A DNA stretch of 64,000 bases from assembly GCA_964036295.1 (NCBI GenBank), contig OZ038463.1, positions 22,369,069-22,433,068 of the forward strand. The letters run 5' to 3'. The stretch's first letter is position 1. Every line of letters starts with the position of its first letter. Of the stretch, positions 21,501-35,600 are shown in pieces. A model generated the notes under the pieces. That model saw nothing but the letters and a program-made list of their open reading frames with translations, was not told where the DNA came from and searched no databases. The translations under genes and the position numbers were made by a program. This stretch comes from Plumapathes pennacea (taxonomy: Eukaryota > Cnidaria > Anthozoa > Antipatharia > Myriopathidae).

Positions 21501-24500
21501 AGAGAATACCGGAGGGTTATTATTAACGTCCAACACTATAATGGACAAATTTGCAAAGGCAGAGTGCTTTCCATCGCTGGCTATGACAACAAAATCGAAA
21601 CTGTCGTTCATTTCTCTGTCCAAAATTCTACTGACTGTAACGATTCCAGTTGTCCCATTTATGCTGAAATGTCGGGAAGATCCTTCTAACGAGTAAACGA
21701 CTTCAGCATTTGCTCCAATATCTTTGTCCCTTGCAGACACTTGCAATACAAAAGCACCCACTGTCGCATTCTCCATTATACTGCCATTGTAGTGTTTCTG
21801 AGAGAATACCGGAGGGTTATCATTAACGTCCAACACTTTAATGGACAAATTTGCTAAGATAGAGTGCTCTCCATCGCTGGCTTTGACAACAAAATCGAAG
21901 CTGTCGTTCGTTTCTCTGTCCAGTCTTTCATTAACTGTAAAGAGTCCAGTTGATTCGTTTATGCTAAAATGTCGGGAAGATCCTTCAAACGAGTAAACGA
22001 CTTCAGCATTTGCTCCATTATCTTTGTCCCTTGCAGACACTTGTAACACAAAAGCACCCACTGTCGCATTTTCCATTATACTGCCATTGTAGTGTTTCTG
22101 AGAGAAGATTGGAGGGTTATCATTAACGTCCAACACTTTAATGGACAAATTTGCAAAGGCAGAGTGCTTTCCATCGCTGGCTTTGACAACAAAATCGAAA
22201 CTGCCGTTCGTTTCTCTGTCCAAACTTCTACTGACTGTAACGATTCCAGTTGTTCCATTTATGCTGAAATGTCGGGAAGATCCTTCTAACGAGTAAACGA
22301 CTTCAGCATTTGCTCCATTATCTTTGTCCCTTGCAGACACTTGTAACACAAAAGCACCCACTGTCGCATTTTCCATTATACTGCCATTGTAGTGTTTATG
22401 AGAGAAGATTGGAGGGTTATCATTAACGTCCAACACTATAATGGACAAATTTGCAAAGGCAGAGTGCTTTCCATCGCTGGCTTTGACAACAAAATCGAAA
22501 CTGTCGTTCATTTCTCTGTTTAAAACTCTACTGACTGTAACGATTCCAGTTGTTCCATTTATGCTGAAATGTCGGGAAGATCCTTCTAACGAGTAAACGA
22601 CTTCAGCATTTGCTCCAATATCTTTGTCCCTTGCAGACACTTGCAATACAAAAGCACCCACTGTCCCATTCTCCATTATACTGCCATTGTAGTGTTTCTG
22701 AGAGAATACCGGAGGGTTATCATTAACGTCCAACACTTTAATGGACAAATTTGCTAAGGTAGAGTGCTCTCCATCGCTGGCTTTGACAACAAAATCGAAA
22801 CTGTCGTTGGATTCTCTATCCAGTCTTTCATTAACTGTAAAGATTCCAGTTGATTCGTTTATGCTGAAATGTCGGGAAGATCCTTCTAACGAGTAAACGA
22901 CTTCAGCATTTGCTCCATTATCTTTGTCCCTTGCAGACACTTGTAACACAAAAGCACCCACTGTCGCATTTTCCATTATACTGCCATTGTAGTGTTTCTG
23001 AGAGAATACCGGAGGGTTATCATTAACGTCCAACACTTTAATGGACAAATTTGCTAAGGTAGAGTGCTCTCCATCGCTGGCTTTGACAACAAAATCGAAG
23101 CTGTCGTTCGTTTCTCTGTCCAGTCTTTCATTAACTGTAAAGAGTCCAGTTGATTCGTTTATGCTGAAATGTCGGGAAGATCCTTCAAACGAGTAAACGA
23201 CTTCAGCATTTGCTCCATCATCTTTGTCCCTTGCAGACACTTGTAACACAAAAGCACCCACTGTCGCATTTTCCATTATACTGCCATTGTAGTGTTTCTG
23301 AGAGAATACCGGAGGGTTATCATTAACGTCCAACACTATAATGGACAAATTTGCAAAGGCAGAGTGCTTTCCATCGCTGGCTTTGACAACAAAATCGAAA
23401 CTGTCGTTCATTTCTCTGTCCAAACTTCTACTGACTGTAACGATTCCAGTTGTTCCATTTATGCTGAAATGTCGGGAAGATCCTTCTAACGAGTAAACGA
23501 CTTCAGCATTTGCTCCATTATCTTTGTCCCTTGCAGACACTTGTAACACAAAAGCACCCACTGTCGCATTCTCCATTATACTGCCATTGTAGTGTTTCTG
23601 ACAGAATACCGGAGGGTTATCATTAACGTCCAACACTTTAACGGACAAATTTGCTAGGGTAGAGTGCTCTCCATCGCTGGCTTTGACAACAAAATCGAAG
23701 CTGTCGTTCGTTTCTCTGTCCAGTCTTTCATTAACTGTAAAGAGTCCAGTTGATTCGTTTATGCTGAAATGTCGGGAAGATCCTTCAAACGAGTAAACGA
23801 CTTCAGCATTTGCTCCATCATCTTTGTCCCTTGCAGACACTTGTAACACAAAAGCACCCACTGTCGCATTTTCCATTATACTGCCATTGTAGTGTTTCTG
23901 AGAGAAGATTGGAGGGTTATCATTAACGTCCAACACTTTAATGGACAAATTTGCAAAGGCAGAGTGCTTTCCATCGCTGGCTTTGACAACAAAATCGAAA
24001 CTGTCGTTCATTTCTCTGTCCAAACTTCTACTGACTGTAACGATTCCAGTTGTTCCATTTATGCTGAAATGTCGGGAAGATCCTTCTAACGAGTAAACGA
24101 CTTCAGCATTTGCTCCATTATCTTTGTCCCTTGCAGACACTTGTAACACAAAAGCACCCACTGTCGCATTCTCCATTATACTGCCATTGTAGTGTTTCTG
24201 AGAGAATACCGGAGGGTTATCATTAACGTCCAACACTTTAATGGACAAATTTGCTAAGGTAGAGTGCTCTCCATCGCTGGCTTTGACAACAAAATCGAAG
24301 CTGTCGTTCGTTTCTCTGTCCAGTCTTTCATTAACTGTAAAGAGTCCAGTTGATTCGTTTATGCTGAAATGTCGGGAAGATCCTTCAAACGAGTAAACGA
24401 CTTCAGCATTTGCTCCATTATCTTTGTCCCTTGCAGACACTTGTAACACAAAAGCACCCAATGTCGCATTTTCCATTATACTGCCATTGTAGTGTTTCTG

Positions 24501-27500
24501 AGGGAAGATTGGAGGGTTATCATTAACGTCCAACACTATAATGGACAAATTTGCAAAGGCAGAGTGCTTTCCATCGCTGGCTTTGACAACAAAATCGAAA
24601 CTGTCGTTCATTTCTCTGTCCAAACTTCTACTGACTGTAACGATTCCAGTTGTTCCATTCATGCTGAAATGTCGGGAAGATCCTTCTAACGAGTAAACGA
24701 CTTCAGCATTTGCTCCAATATCTTTGTCCCTTGCAGACACTTGTAACACAAAAGCACCCACTGTCGCATTTTCCATTATACTGCCATTGTAGTGTTTCTG
24801 AGAGAAGATTGGAGGGTTATCATTAACGTCCAACACTATAATGTACAAATTTGCAAAGGCAGAGTGCTTTCCATCGCTGGCTTTGACAACAAAATCGAAA
24901 CTGTGGTTCGTTTCTCTGTCCAAACTTCTACTGACTGTAACGATTCCAGTTGTCCCATTTATGCTGAAATGTCGGGAAGATCCTTCTAACGAGTAAACGA
25001 CTTCAGCATTTGCTCCATTATCTTTGTCCCTTGCAGACACTTGCAATACAAAAGCACCCACTGTCGCATTCTCCATTATACTGCCATTGTAGTGTTTCTG
25101 AGAGAATACCGGAGGGTTATCATTAACGTCCAACACTTTAATGGACAAATTTGCTAAGGTAGAGTGCTCTCCATCGCTGGCTTTGACAACAAAATCGAAA
25201 CTGTCGTTGGATTCTCTATCCAGTCTTTCATTAACTGTAAAGATTCCAGTTGATTCGTTTATGCTGAAATGTCGGGAAGATCCTTCTAACGAGTAAACGA
25301 CTTCAGCATTTGCTCCATTATCTTTGTCCCTTGCAGACACTTGTAACACAAAAGCACCCACTGTCGCATTCTCCATTATACTGCCATTGTAGTGTTTCTG
25401 AGAGAATACCGGAGGGTTATCATTAACGTCCAACACTTTAATGGACAAATTTGCTAAGGTAGAGGGCTCTCCATCGCTGGCTTTGACAACAAAATCGAAA
25501 CTGTCGTTGGATTCTCTATCCAGTCTTTCATTAACTGTAAAGATTCCAGTTGATTCGTTTATGCTGAAATGTCGGGAAGATCCTTCTAACGAGTAAACGA
25601 CTTCAGCATTTGCTCCATTATCTTTGTCCCTTGCAGACACTTGTAACACAAAAGCACCCACTGTCGCATTCTCCATTATACTGCCATTGTAGTGTTTCTG
25701 AGAGAATACCGGAGGGTTATCATTAACGTCCAACACTTTAATGGACAAATTTGCTAAGGTAGAGTGCTCTCCATCGCTGGCTTTGACAACAAAATCGAAG
25801 CTGTCGTTCGTTTCTCTGTCCAGTCTTTCATTAACTGTAAAGAGTCCAGTTGATTCGTTTATGCTGAAATGTCGGGAAGATCCTTCAAACGAGTAAACGA
25901 CTTCAGCATTTGCTCCATCATCTTTGTCCCTTGCAGACACTTGTAACACAAAAGCACCCACTGTCGCATTTTCCATTATACTGCCATTGTAGTGTTTCTG
26001 AGGGAAGATTGGAGGGTTATCGTTAACGTCCAACACTATAATGGACAAATTTGCAAAGGCAGAGTGCTTTCCATCGCTGGCTTTGACAACAAAATCGAAA
26101 CTGTCGTTCATTTCTCTGTCCAAACTTCTACTGACTGTAACGATTCCAGTTGTTCCATTTATGCTGAAATGTCGGGAAGATCCTTCTAACGAGTAAACGA
26201 CTTCAGCATTTGTTCCATTATCTTTGTCCCTTGCAGACACTTGTAACACAAAAGCACCCATTGTCGCATTTTCCATTATACTGCCATTGTAGTGTTTTTC
26301 AGAGAATACCGGAGAGTTATCATTAACGTCCAACACTTTAATGGACAAATTTGCTAAGGTAGAGTGCTCTCCATCGCTGGCTTTGACAACAAAATCGAAG
26401 CTGTCGTTCGTTTCTCTGTCCAGTCTTTCATTAACTGTAAAGAGTCCAGTTGATTCGTTTATGCTGAAATGTCGGGAAGATCCTTCAAACGAGTAAACGA
26501 CTTCAGCATTTGCTCCAATATCTTTGTCCCTTGCAGACACTTGTAACACAAAAGCACCCACTGTCGCATTTTCCATTATACTGCCATTGTAGTGTTTCTG
26601 AAAGAAGATTGGAGGGTTATCATTAACGTCCAACACTATAATGTACAAATTTGCAAAGGCAGAGTGCTTTCCATCGCTGGCTTTGACAACAAAATCGAAA
26701 CTGTCGTTCGTTTCTCTGTCCAAACTTCTACTGACTGTAACGATTCCAGTTGTCCCATTTATGCTGAAATGTCGGGAAGATCCTTCTAACGAGTAAACGA
26801 CTTCAGCATTTGCTCCATCATCTTTGTCCCTTGCAGACACTTGAAACACAAAAGCACCCACTGTCGCATTTTCCATTATACTGCCATTGTAGTGTTTCTG
26901 AGAGAATACCGGAGGGTTATCATTAACGTCCAACACTATAATGGACAAATTTACAAAGGTAGAGTACTTTCCATCGCTGGCTTTGACAACAAAATCGAAA
27001 CTGTCGTTCATTCCTCTGTCCAAACTTCTACTGACTGTAACGATTCCAGTTGTTCCATTCATGCTGAAATGTCGGGAAGATCCTTCTAACGAGTAAACGA
27101 CTTCAGCATTTGCTCCAACGTCGTTGTCCTTTGCAGACACTTGCAATACAAAAGCACCCACTGTCGCATTTTCCATTATACTGCCATTGTAGTGTTTTTC
27201 AGAGAATACCGGAGGGTTATCATTAACGTCCAACACTTTAATGGACAAATTTGCTAAGGTAGAGTGCTCTCCATCGCTGGCTTTGACAACAAAATCGAAG
27301 CTGTCGTTCGTTTCTCTGTCCAGTCTTTCATTAACTGTAAAGAGTCCAGTTGATTCGTTTATGCTGAAATGTCGGGAAGATCCTTCAAACGAGTAAACGA
27401 CTTCAGCATTTGCTCCAATATCTTTGTCCCTTGCAGACACTTGTAACACAAAAGCACCCACTGTCGCATTTTCCATTATACTGCCATTGTAGTTTTTCTG

Positions 27501-30500
27501 AGGGAAGATTGGAGGGTTATCATTAACGTCCAACACTATAATGTACAAATTTGCAAAGGCAGAGTACTTTCCATCGCTGGCTTTGACAACAAAATCGAAA
27601 CTGTCGTTCGTTTCTCTGTCCAAACTTCTACTGACTGTAACGATTCCAGTTGTTCCATTTATGCTGAAATGTCGGGAAGATCCTTCTAACGAGTAAACGA
27701 CTTCAGCATTTGCTCCAATATCTTTGTCCCTTGCAGACACTTGAAACACAAAAGCACCCACTGTCGCATTTTCCATTATACTGCCATTGTAGTGTTTCTG
27801 AGAAAATACCGGAGGGTTATCATTAACGTCCAACACTATAATGGACAAATTTACAAAGGTAGAGTACTTTCCATCGCTGGCTTTGACAACAAAATCGAAA
27901 CTGTCGCTCATTCCTCTGTCCAAACTTCTACTGACTGTAACGATTCCAGTTGTTCCATTCATGCTGAAATGTCGGGAAGATCCTTCTAACGAGTAAACGA
28001 CTTCAGCATTAGCTCCAACGTCGTTGTCCCTTGCAGACACTTGTAACACAAAAGCACCGACTGTCGCATTTTCCATTATACTGCCATTGTAGTGTTTCTG
28101 AGAGAATACCGGAGGGTTATCATTAACGTCCAACACTATAATGGACAAATTTGCAGTAGTTGAGTGCCCTCCATCGCTGGCTTTGACAACAAAATTGTAA
28201 CTGTCTTTCGCTTCTCTGTCCAAACCTCTATCGACTGTAACAATTCCAGTTGTTTCATTTATGCTAAAATGTCGGGAAGATCCTTTAAAAGAGTAAACGA
28301 CTTTAGCATTAGCTCCAATATCTTTGTCTACTGCAGACACTTGTAACACAAAAGCAGCGACTGTCGCATTTTCTATTATACTGCCATTGTAATGTTTCTG
28401 AGAGAATACCGGAGGGTTGTCATTAACGTCCAAAACTTTAATGGACAAATTTGCAAAGGTAGAGTGCTCTCCATCGCTGGCTTTAACAACAAAATTGTAA
28501 CTGCCTTTCGTTCCTCTATCCAGAGTTCTGTTAACAGTAACGTTTCCAGTTATTTCATTTATCCTAAACGGTTGGCCAGATCCAGCAGGAAAAAAATTGT
28601 ACGCAATTACTGAAGCAGACGAGTCATTGTCTGTAGCTTTCACCTGACCAACGAATGCACCCTGATTAGCATTTTCTGGGACGATGAAGATGTATTCTCT
28701 GAAAATGTAAAACCAATACCAGGTTATTAATGTTGAAAGAGCAGGAAGTGCATCTGAACCAAAAGGTGTGAAGAATTTTGCTATGTTGAAAACGGAAAAG
28801 TTGCGTAATATCTACTGCTCTCGCTTGGCTAATAACTAGTAAGATAAATGTTATGAACAAAAGCAGTGGCTTTATTAGAGACGTTTGGTGCAATGAAAAC
28901 TGACATAAATGAATCTACCAACAAAACCAACTTATAAAAGCCACACTACGTATTCTATTTTTACTAACTTTGGGCAAATTTACCTTTTGCTGAATTTTGG
29001 GACATTGTCGTTTAAGTCTTCGACATCAATAGTTACACTGATTAAAGTGCTCTTCAGGGTGTCATCGTTAGTTGCAGAAATGTAGATAACGTAGCTCGAT
29101 CTCCTTTCGTAATCAAGAGACTTTATATTCCTGAGTGTCCACTTGTCCATCGCTGTATTCGGAAATATTTCAAAGATATCGTCGAGGTTACCTTCAAAGA
29201 AACAAATAAAACAGAAGTAGTCGATTGATAAAATGTACTATAATAAACAGCTATAATATCCGATTTGAATATTAAAATATATCCCTGTCATATTATGGTG
29301 TGTCATCTCCATTTCTGTGACTGATCGATGAATGTGATTGATTTTTATCGTCTTTCAAACAATGACAATTCACGACTACCCGGTAAGTAATATATTGGCG
29401 GGCCATATTTTTAAATTTTGGGCACTTGATATAGCTATCGTATGTACTACATATATATCTTCCCAAAATACAGTAGATACAGAACTGTGTGTGCGAACGT
29501 TAGTGTCGTCACACATCTGATAATTGCAGTGTTTCATGTCTCGTTACTTTTACTAAGACACCATTGTAATTCAAAATACACAAGAGGACAAAAGGGCATT
29601 GTTCACAATCAAAACAAAGACTAACAATAAAGAATGCACCTAGCCAGATATCGTCACAAAAAATGGAAACACGCCATCTAAATATTTATTTAATCACTAG
29701 TAACTTGCAACATCCCCGTTTGTAGCTACTTTCTGGCAACAGATTTACTTGAACGTTTATTATTGGTGACCAGACGTAACTTTATGACAACGTGCATCCT
29801 AAACATTCTAAATCCTGGCTATTTTTTCTAAGCTTTCATGCATTTTTAACTTTGATGCATTCGGCCGCGTACCATATGGAACGAAGTTTCATAATGACAG
29901 TTGTAGTATACATACCTAATATTTTGCCCGAAACGTTGGCACGCTTTTTATTTGGACTGCGAGCTGTGAAATAAAATGTCTCGCTAACGTTTTTGTTTTC
30001 CAGCACCTTGACTGTGTACGTGCCATTTTTAAAGATAGGACGGGTCTCTGAGAAAAAGAAGGTACACAATCATAAGAACTTTTTAGTTTCACTCTTTCAC
30101 AAAGGAACACTTGAAACTCGATCAAACTTAACCTTTTCCCCTATCTCTTGTTTCTTAACAGATCGGGTATTTTCTATATTTTCACAAGTCGTGCATCCAT
30201 ACTAGCCTCTGTGTTTAGAAAAGTCCACGTATGATGGCCCTCCAAAATATTGTATTCCTAGCTTAGGCGCCTCAGTCGCACTTGCGAGTTCAACAACAAT
30301 TACAATGTCGACATTTACAATTTATTAAGTGCAAACGGCCTTTTCTTGCTGACGAATGTATATTTATGTCGGTGAGTTGCTACCAAACTTCGGAGATACT
30401 GTTGTTTTCCCTTGATGCTTAGTTGATTATTAACAAAACAGTCTGGTGCAACTGGGCCCTTAAGTCGATTGTTAGTCGTGATACGATGTCGCACTAAAAA

Positions 30501-32547
30501 TCGTTCAGGTGTACTTAACATCACGTCGTACTGTATGACATAAATTCAGTCCAAAACTGAAAAAACAAAACCATATTCAGCACTACAGAAAAAGTTTGCA
30601 TTTCGGAACAATGAAAGAAATATATAACGTATGAGATGGGTTGTTTACACCAAAGAAACATTGTCAGTGTGCAAATCAGCTTTACAGTAGGTGCTGTGTT
30701 TGAATACTCTGCGCATGGCATGAAACAGACGTATAGATAAACCTTGAGTGCGGAACATTCTTCAAAGCTGCCTTACCGTACACCTCAAGCTCTGTGGCTT
30801 GAGAAGCGACACTGATGTTGTTGGACTCCGCCATGCAGAAGTACCGTCCAGAGTCATTGACATTTACGTTTTGGCGAAAAAGATTCATTGAAGAGCTGAT
30901 TACCTGTATTCCAAAACAACGCAGCGACTAAAACACGGTTCATCAACAGGTATAAACTCTTATAACAGAGGGAAAGCAGAGGTCAGCGGTCAGAGATAAG
31001 TCAGCGGTCATTGCACAAAGATGTGGGTTCAAGCGCAAAACATACAAAAAAAAACTCAATATTAGGAATTTATGCTCAATTATAAGTTCGATTGAGTTAC
31101 ACAATAATGACGATGAACGCTGACCAACGGAAGTAACATCAAGAACGCGTTTCCGGTTTACACTAATAATGAAACCAGAGAAAATTACCTGATTATCTTT
31201 GAACCATTTCAAGGTGGATTGGGTTAGCGGAACGACGTCACATCTCCACTGAATGTCTCGATCAAGATCTGAGGGTAGGGCCACAGAAGCAGGGGAATTG
31301 ATGACGGCTCTTGGTCCGTTGTCATGGCATCGAGCCTTCGGCGATTTAAAGTGACGGTCCTCGTCTAGGAGATAAAAAGGAAAAAAAAAGTCAGAAGAAT
31401 TAAGCTAAGAAATGGCGTGAAACTTTCTCCGTAGTTATCTAAGTTTGCTAGACAGAAGATCCGAGGAGAAACGAACCTCTGCACTTAACTCTTTATTTAG
31501 CGTTTTCGGTCAGTCCAGCGTAGTAGTGTGGACAGCAAAAATGATAGAGTGGACGGAAAACTTTCTATGCGTTTTCGTATGGAAACGAAAACGGATTAGT
31601 GTGGACGAGGCCTTAGAAACATCTCAGCTTTTGCACACTATTACAGATAACTTGTTAACATACCTATTAAGGCCACGTAAAACGTGCTGTCTTCCAGAAC
31701 AATTAGGTCAAGGACATCATCACTCTTTACTGAGAGAGAAACTGTCTGCAATGCAGTCAGGTACACGGTGGAAGTGACAGCCAGAGTCACAAAGTCCCCA
31801 ATTCGCACCGTTTTGACGGCTTCAAGCCGATTACCAGAACTCACATCCACTGACAGTTCTAGACGAAATTCTCTGAGGAAATATGGAAGAGTGTAGTCAT
31901 TTTCGCCCCCACACCAATACTGAAGTAATCAGCTAACAACAGAAATATCTTAATCCCCATTGTTATTAACGCCTAGTCCCGTTTTACGCAACAGGGTCAT
32001 GCAGAGATAAAGACTGACATGGAAACAAAAGTATATTGACATATCTATGTCATTTAGTATACGAGAACATAATATAAATATGTGACGAAAGGAAACTAGT
32101 TCCCCTCGCACCCATGTTGTGTTCTTTCAAAATTACGGCGCGTTTCTATATTGAAGCGGCCTCGTGGTTTCCCTACGCTACTTTTGTGGTCTCCCAACTT
32201 CCCGCACTTTTAGATAAAGAACGCGTTATATATTTCTTTTATAAAATAATTAGTTAATAAAATACATCACATATCACGTCAACTTGTAATATGCTCTCAT
32301 CTAACATGGCCAATCATGTTGAGTGTACCATCATAGTTTATATTTTATAAAACTCAACATAGCAACGTTGAAAAGTGTTATATTTTTTTATATAATACAA
32401 TTAAACTTCTACTAAGCGTACACTTGTCAAAGTTCCGACAATCTACTCCACATTAAGATAATTGCAAAGCGCTCTACCTGTATTAAGCGGATAGTCACTG
32501 TATTAAATGAACACTTCACAATTTATCATAATATTAATAATAATAAT

Positions 32548-32580
<33 letters not shown>

Positions 32581-32581
32581 G

Positions 32582-32627
<46 letters not shown>

Positions 32628-35600
32628 TAATCATAATCATAATCATAATCATAATCATAATCATAATAATAATCATAATCATAATCATAATCATAATAAT
32701 GAATCAAGTTTGGTGCCAGACATTAAAAATGAGAATTGAAAATTGGTAGCTTCCTCAGGTGACCTCATCAAACTTCTATATCAGGAGTGAAAGAGTTATG
32801 AACTTTCGTAGTGATCTATACATACCTACTATTTACAGCTTCTGCAGATGGCAGTCTGAAACGCACCGTTGCTGCTACAAAGTAAACGCCATCTCTGTTG
32901 TTCACAAACCTTCCCCCTTTCTCGTCTGAACCGTCCGAAAGACATCCCAAGTCAACTTTATCCCAGCCTTCTATGGCGGCCCACCACTCTGACGTCACCT
33001 TCATCCGGGTTTGTTGTGACTGTTTCAATGCAAAACAAGTTCCTGTATCTTCCCTTACTTTAACGAAAGAAAACCTGGCGGGTTGGGGGTGGACATCTAG
33101 AAGAACCAACTGGGAGTTGTCAGTAAACACCAGAACAGAAAAAACATCGTCTTTTGTAGCACGAGCAAGACCAGTGGCACTGAAAGAAATGTTTGACGTT
33201 CCCGAAAGCGTAGTGGTAGCATGCAAGACCTGCGGTATTTTGGAATTACTTGTCTCTACTTTCACACTGACATTACGGTCAAGCTGAGATCTCACAAGGA
33301 TGTCCAAGGCTACTATGTATAGTCCTGACGTCAGTATTGGTGGTATTCCAATCTCCCCTTGACGAGTGAACCACTGAGTTATCTTTTGCCAGCCGCCAGC
33401 GTCAAACGACGTCGAATTGTGTGTCAGTTCAACCAACGTGGACTCTACGATTGATCCTCTTTTATACTCGCTTATGAATCCGTTGGTCGACCATATTGGT
33501 AACGCTGCATTTTGAGCAGGTGGAGCTCCTGTGTGTTGCTGTTGTAGCCCGGGTGGGCGCTTCCATGGCAAAATTCTTACAATGGAAAAAATACTGTCCT
33601 CATTGATTATGCAATTTGTAATCTGAGGTTCAAAGCAAACTGAAAGTTTCTGACCTTTCCTGAGATGGAGCACTCCAAATCCACCAAACGTAATTATTGA
33701 CCCCATAGCTATGTCGACTGTCTCAAAAGCGATCACTCCTTTCTTATAAAACTTTCCCTCGACACATACACTAACAATTGCTATCGGGTCTGAGGACTGA
33801 TAAGAGGACTTTTTTAACACTTCGACAACGCTTTCTACGTAGTACAAGCCAGAAATTGGAATTTCTGCATAACAAAAAGCGAACTGTTGTGGGGAAACCT
33901 TGACAAATTTATTAAACACATCTTGATAATCAGCTTGGTCCACAGTCCAAAAGTTGAGTACCTTCTGCGCTCCAGCAAAGCTTTCTATCTCACCAAAACC
34001 TCTAGCCCGAAATCCGGCAAAGTCGTCACTGCTTTCTTCTCCAATAAGCACAATTGAAACGCTGCTGTTATGTTCTACAGACCAACCAATATTGCTACCC
34101 GCTTTAACGAAGACAGACAAATAGGAGTTCGCACTTGAGAGTTTTGCTATGCCAGAGCTGGACAAAGTTAAAATTCTTTTACCACTAAAGGATTCCTTGG
34201 GACGACCAATTGAGATGGGCTTGAGGTTTGCGTTCCCGCTAATACGAACTTGAAGTGTGAAGGAGGCGGAAGCATTGTGAGAAACCAAAATACTTGCACT
34301 GATTAAATATATTCCGATAGATGGAAGTGGTGAAGTGAACCTCCCAGATTCAGGGCTAAAAGCTGTTCCTGTTTGAAACACTGTGTTGCCCTCCTTAGTG
34401 GTCGACCAGCCTACTATTTCTGTCAAGGCGTTCGTAGTAAATGCATCCGTCCCGTTCTTAACTGTTGAAAATAAGGTCAAATGTGTCAATCTGAACAAAT
34501 GCACTACCAGTCAAGTAGAAATGTCTTTGGTAAAATTATGATAAACAAAGGACCCACACAATTGTATCGTCCCCAACCCTACCCCCTCTGCAAGGTAGTG
34601 ACGCTGGATTAAAGAAAATACATAACCATGATTTCTATACCTGCAAAAAATCCAGGAACACCGTCATCCTCAAGCCTCCTGGCACCAATCAGAGCAACAG
34701 ACAAGCTGGTTTCTGTTCTAACCATCCATGATGCACTTTGCCCCACGCGAACAAACACGGACACGTTCTGTCCTCGGTGAAGATTTAAAGATCCCATCAC
34801 GTTGAGGGTCCTGTAACCCGTCACGTTTCCCTCGTGTGAATAAAGCCCATTACTGGGATCCACAACTTGGTCGACTGCTATTAAGGCCTCGAGTGAAGCT
34901 TGTTCGGTGCTGTTCATGACAATATTAGATGACACGAAGTAAATGCCATTAAGATATATCTGATAACGCCCACTGGCTGTCAAAGATGTCTCGTGCAAGG
35001 GGTAAAGCCCAGAGCCCACTGAGGTCTGCCAGTCTGTCAGTTCAATCCAGCCCGACACCTCGATGCGCTTTTCGGTGTTTAGAGTAGCTGAAACGCCCAC
35101 ATAGTCATAAGTTATCAAAGAGGCGCTAAAGAAACCACTGAAGTCTCTTGCAATGGTGGCTCCGCCTTCTTGACGAAGATAAACTTTGAGGATGTTGTCT
35201 TCATTGAGAGACAACACTCCACGGACGTTGATGGAGGTATTGCCCAGGGAAGCAGATTTCGTCGCCAAGAGTCCACCGCTGCCATCTGCACCAGATGGTT
35301 GGTCAACTATCGTGATGAAGCCAAATATCTGACTGTTGTTCATTGGATCAGAGATCTCGAAATTCAAAAGAGCAGAAACAAGGTAAAATCCCTTTTCAGC
35401 GACTTTGAAGGTTTTCTGTCCGTTCAAAATTTCGGATTTACTTTCAAAGTATCCCTGAGAAGAGACGTCACTCCATCCGCTTATCATCCGCCAATCAACG
35501 CTTTGTTTCACTTGACTGAGGTTGCTAAGTCGAGCAGAAAACGCAGGGATACTGCTCTGTTCTGCTCCTAAATAAAGAGCAGAGAAACTACTGTCTTCTG

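Noticed and set aside
20817..28643. Many 60-100-codon plus-strand ORFs inside the cadherin exon, repeating every 300 or 900 bp
   Set aside because: They are antisense shadows of the repeated cadherin coding sequence, with no independent support.
32503..32749. Ile/Met-rich ORFs on both strands
   Set aside because: They are translations of an AAT/AATCAT microsatellite.
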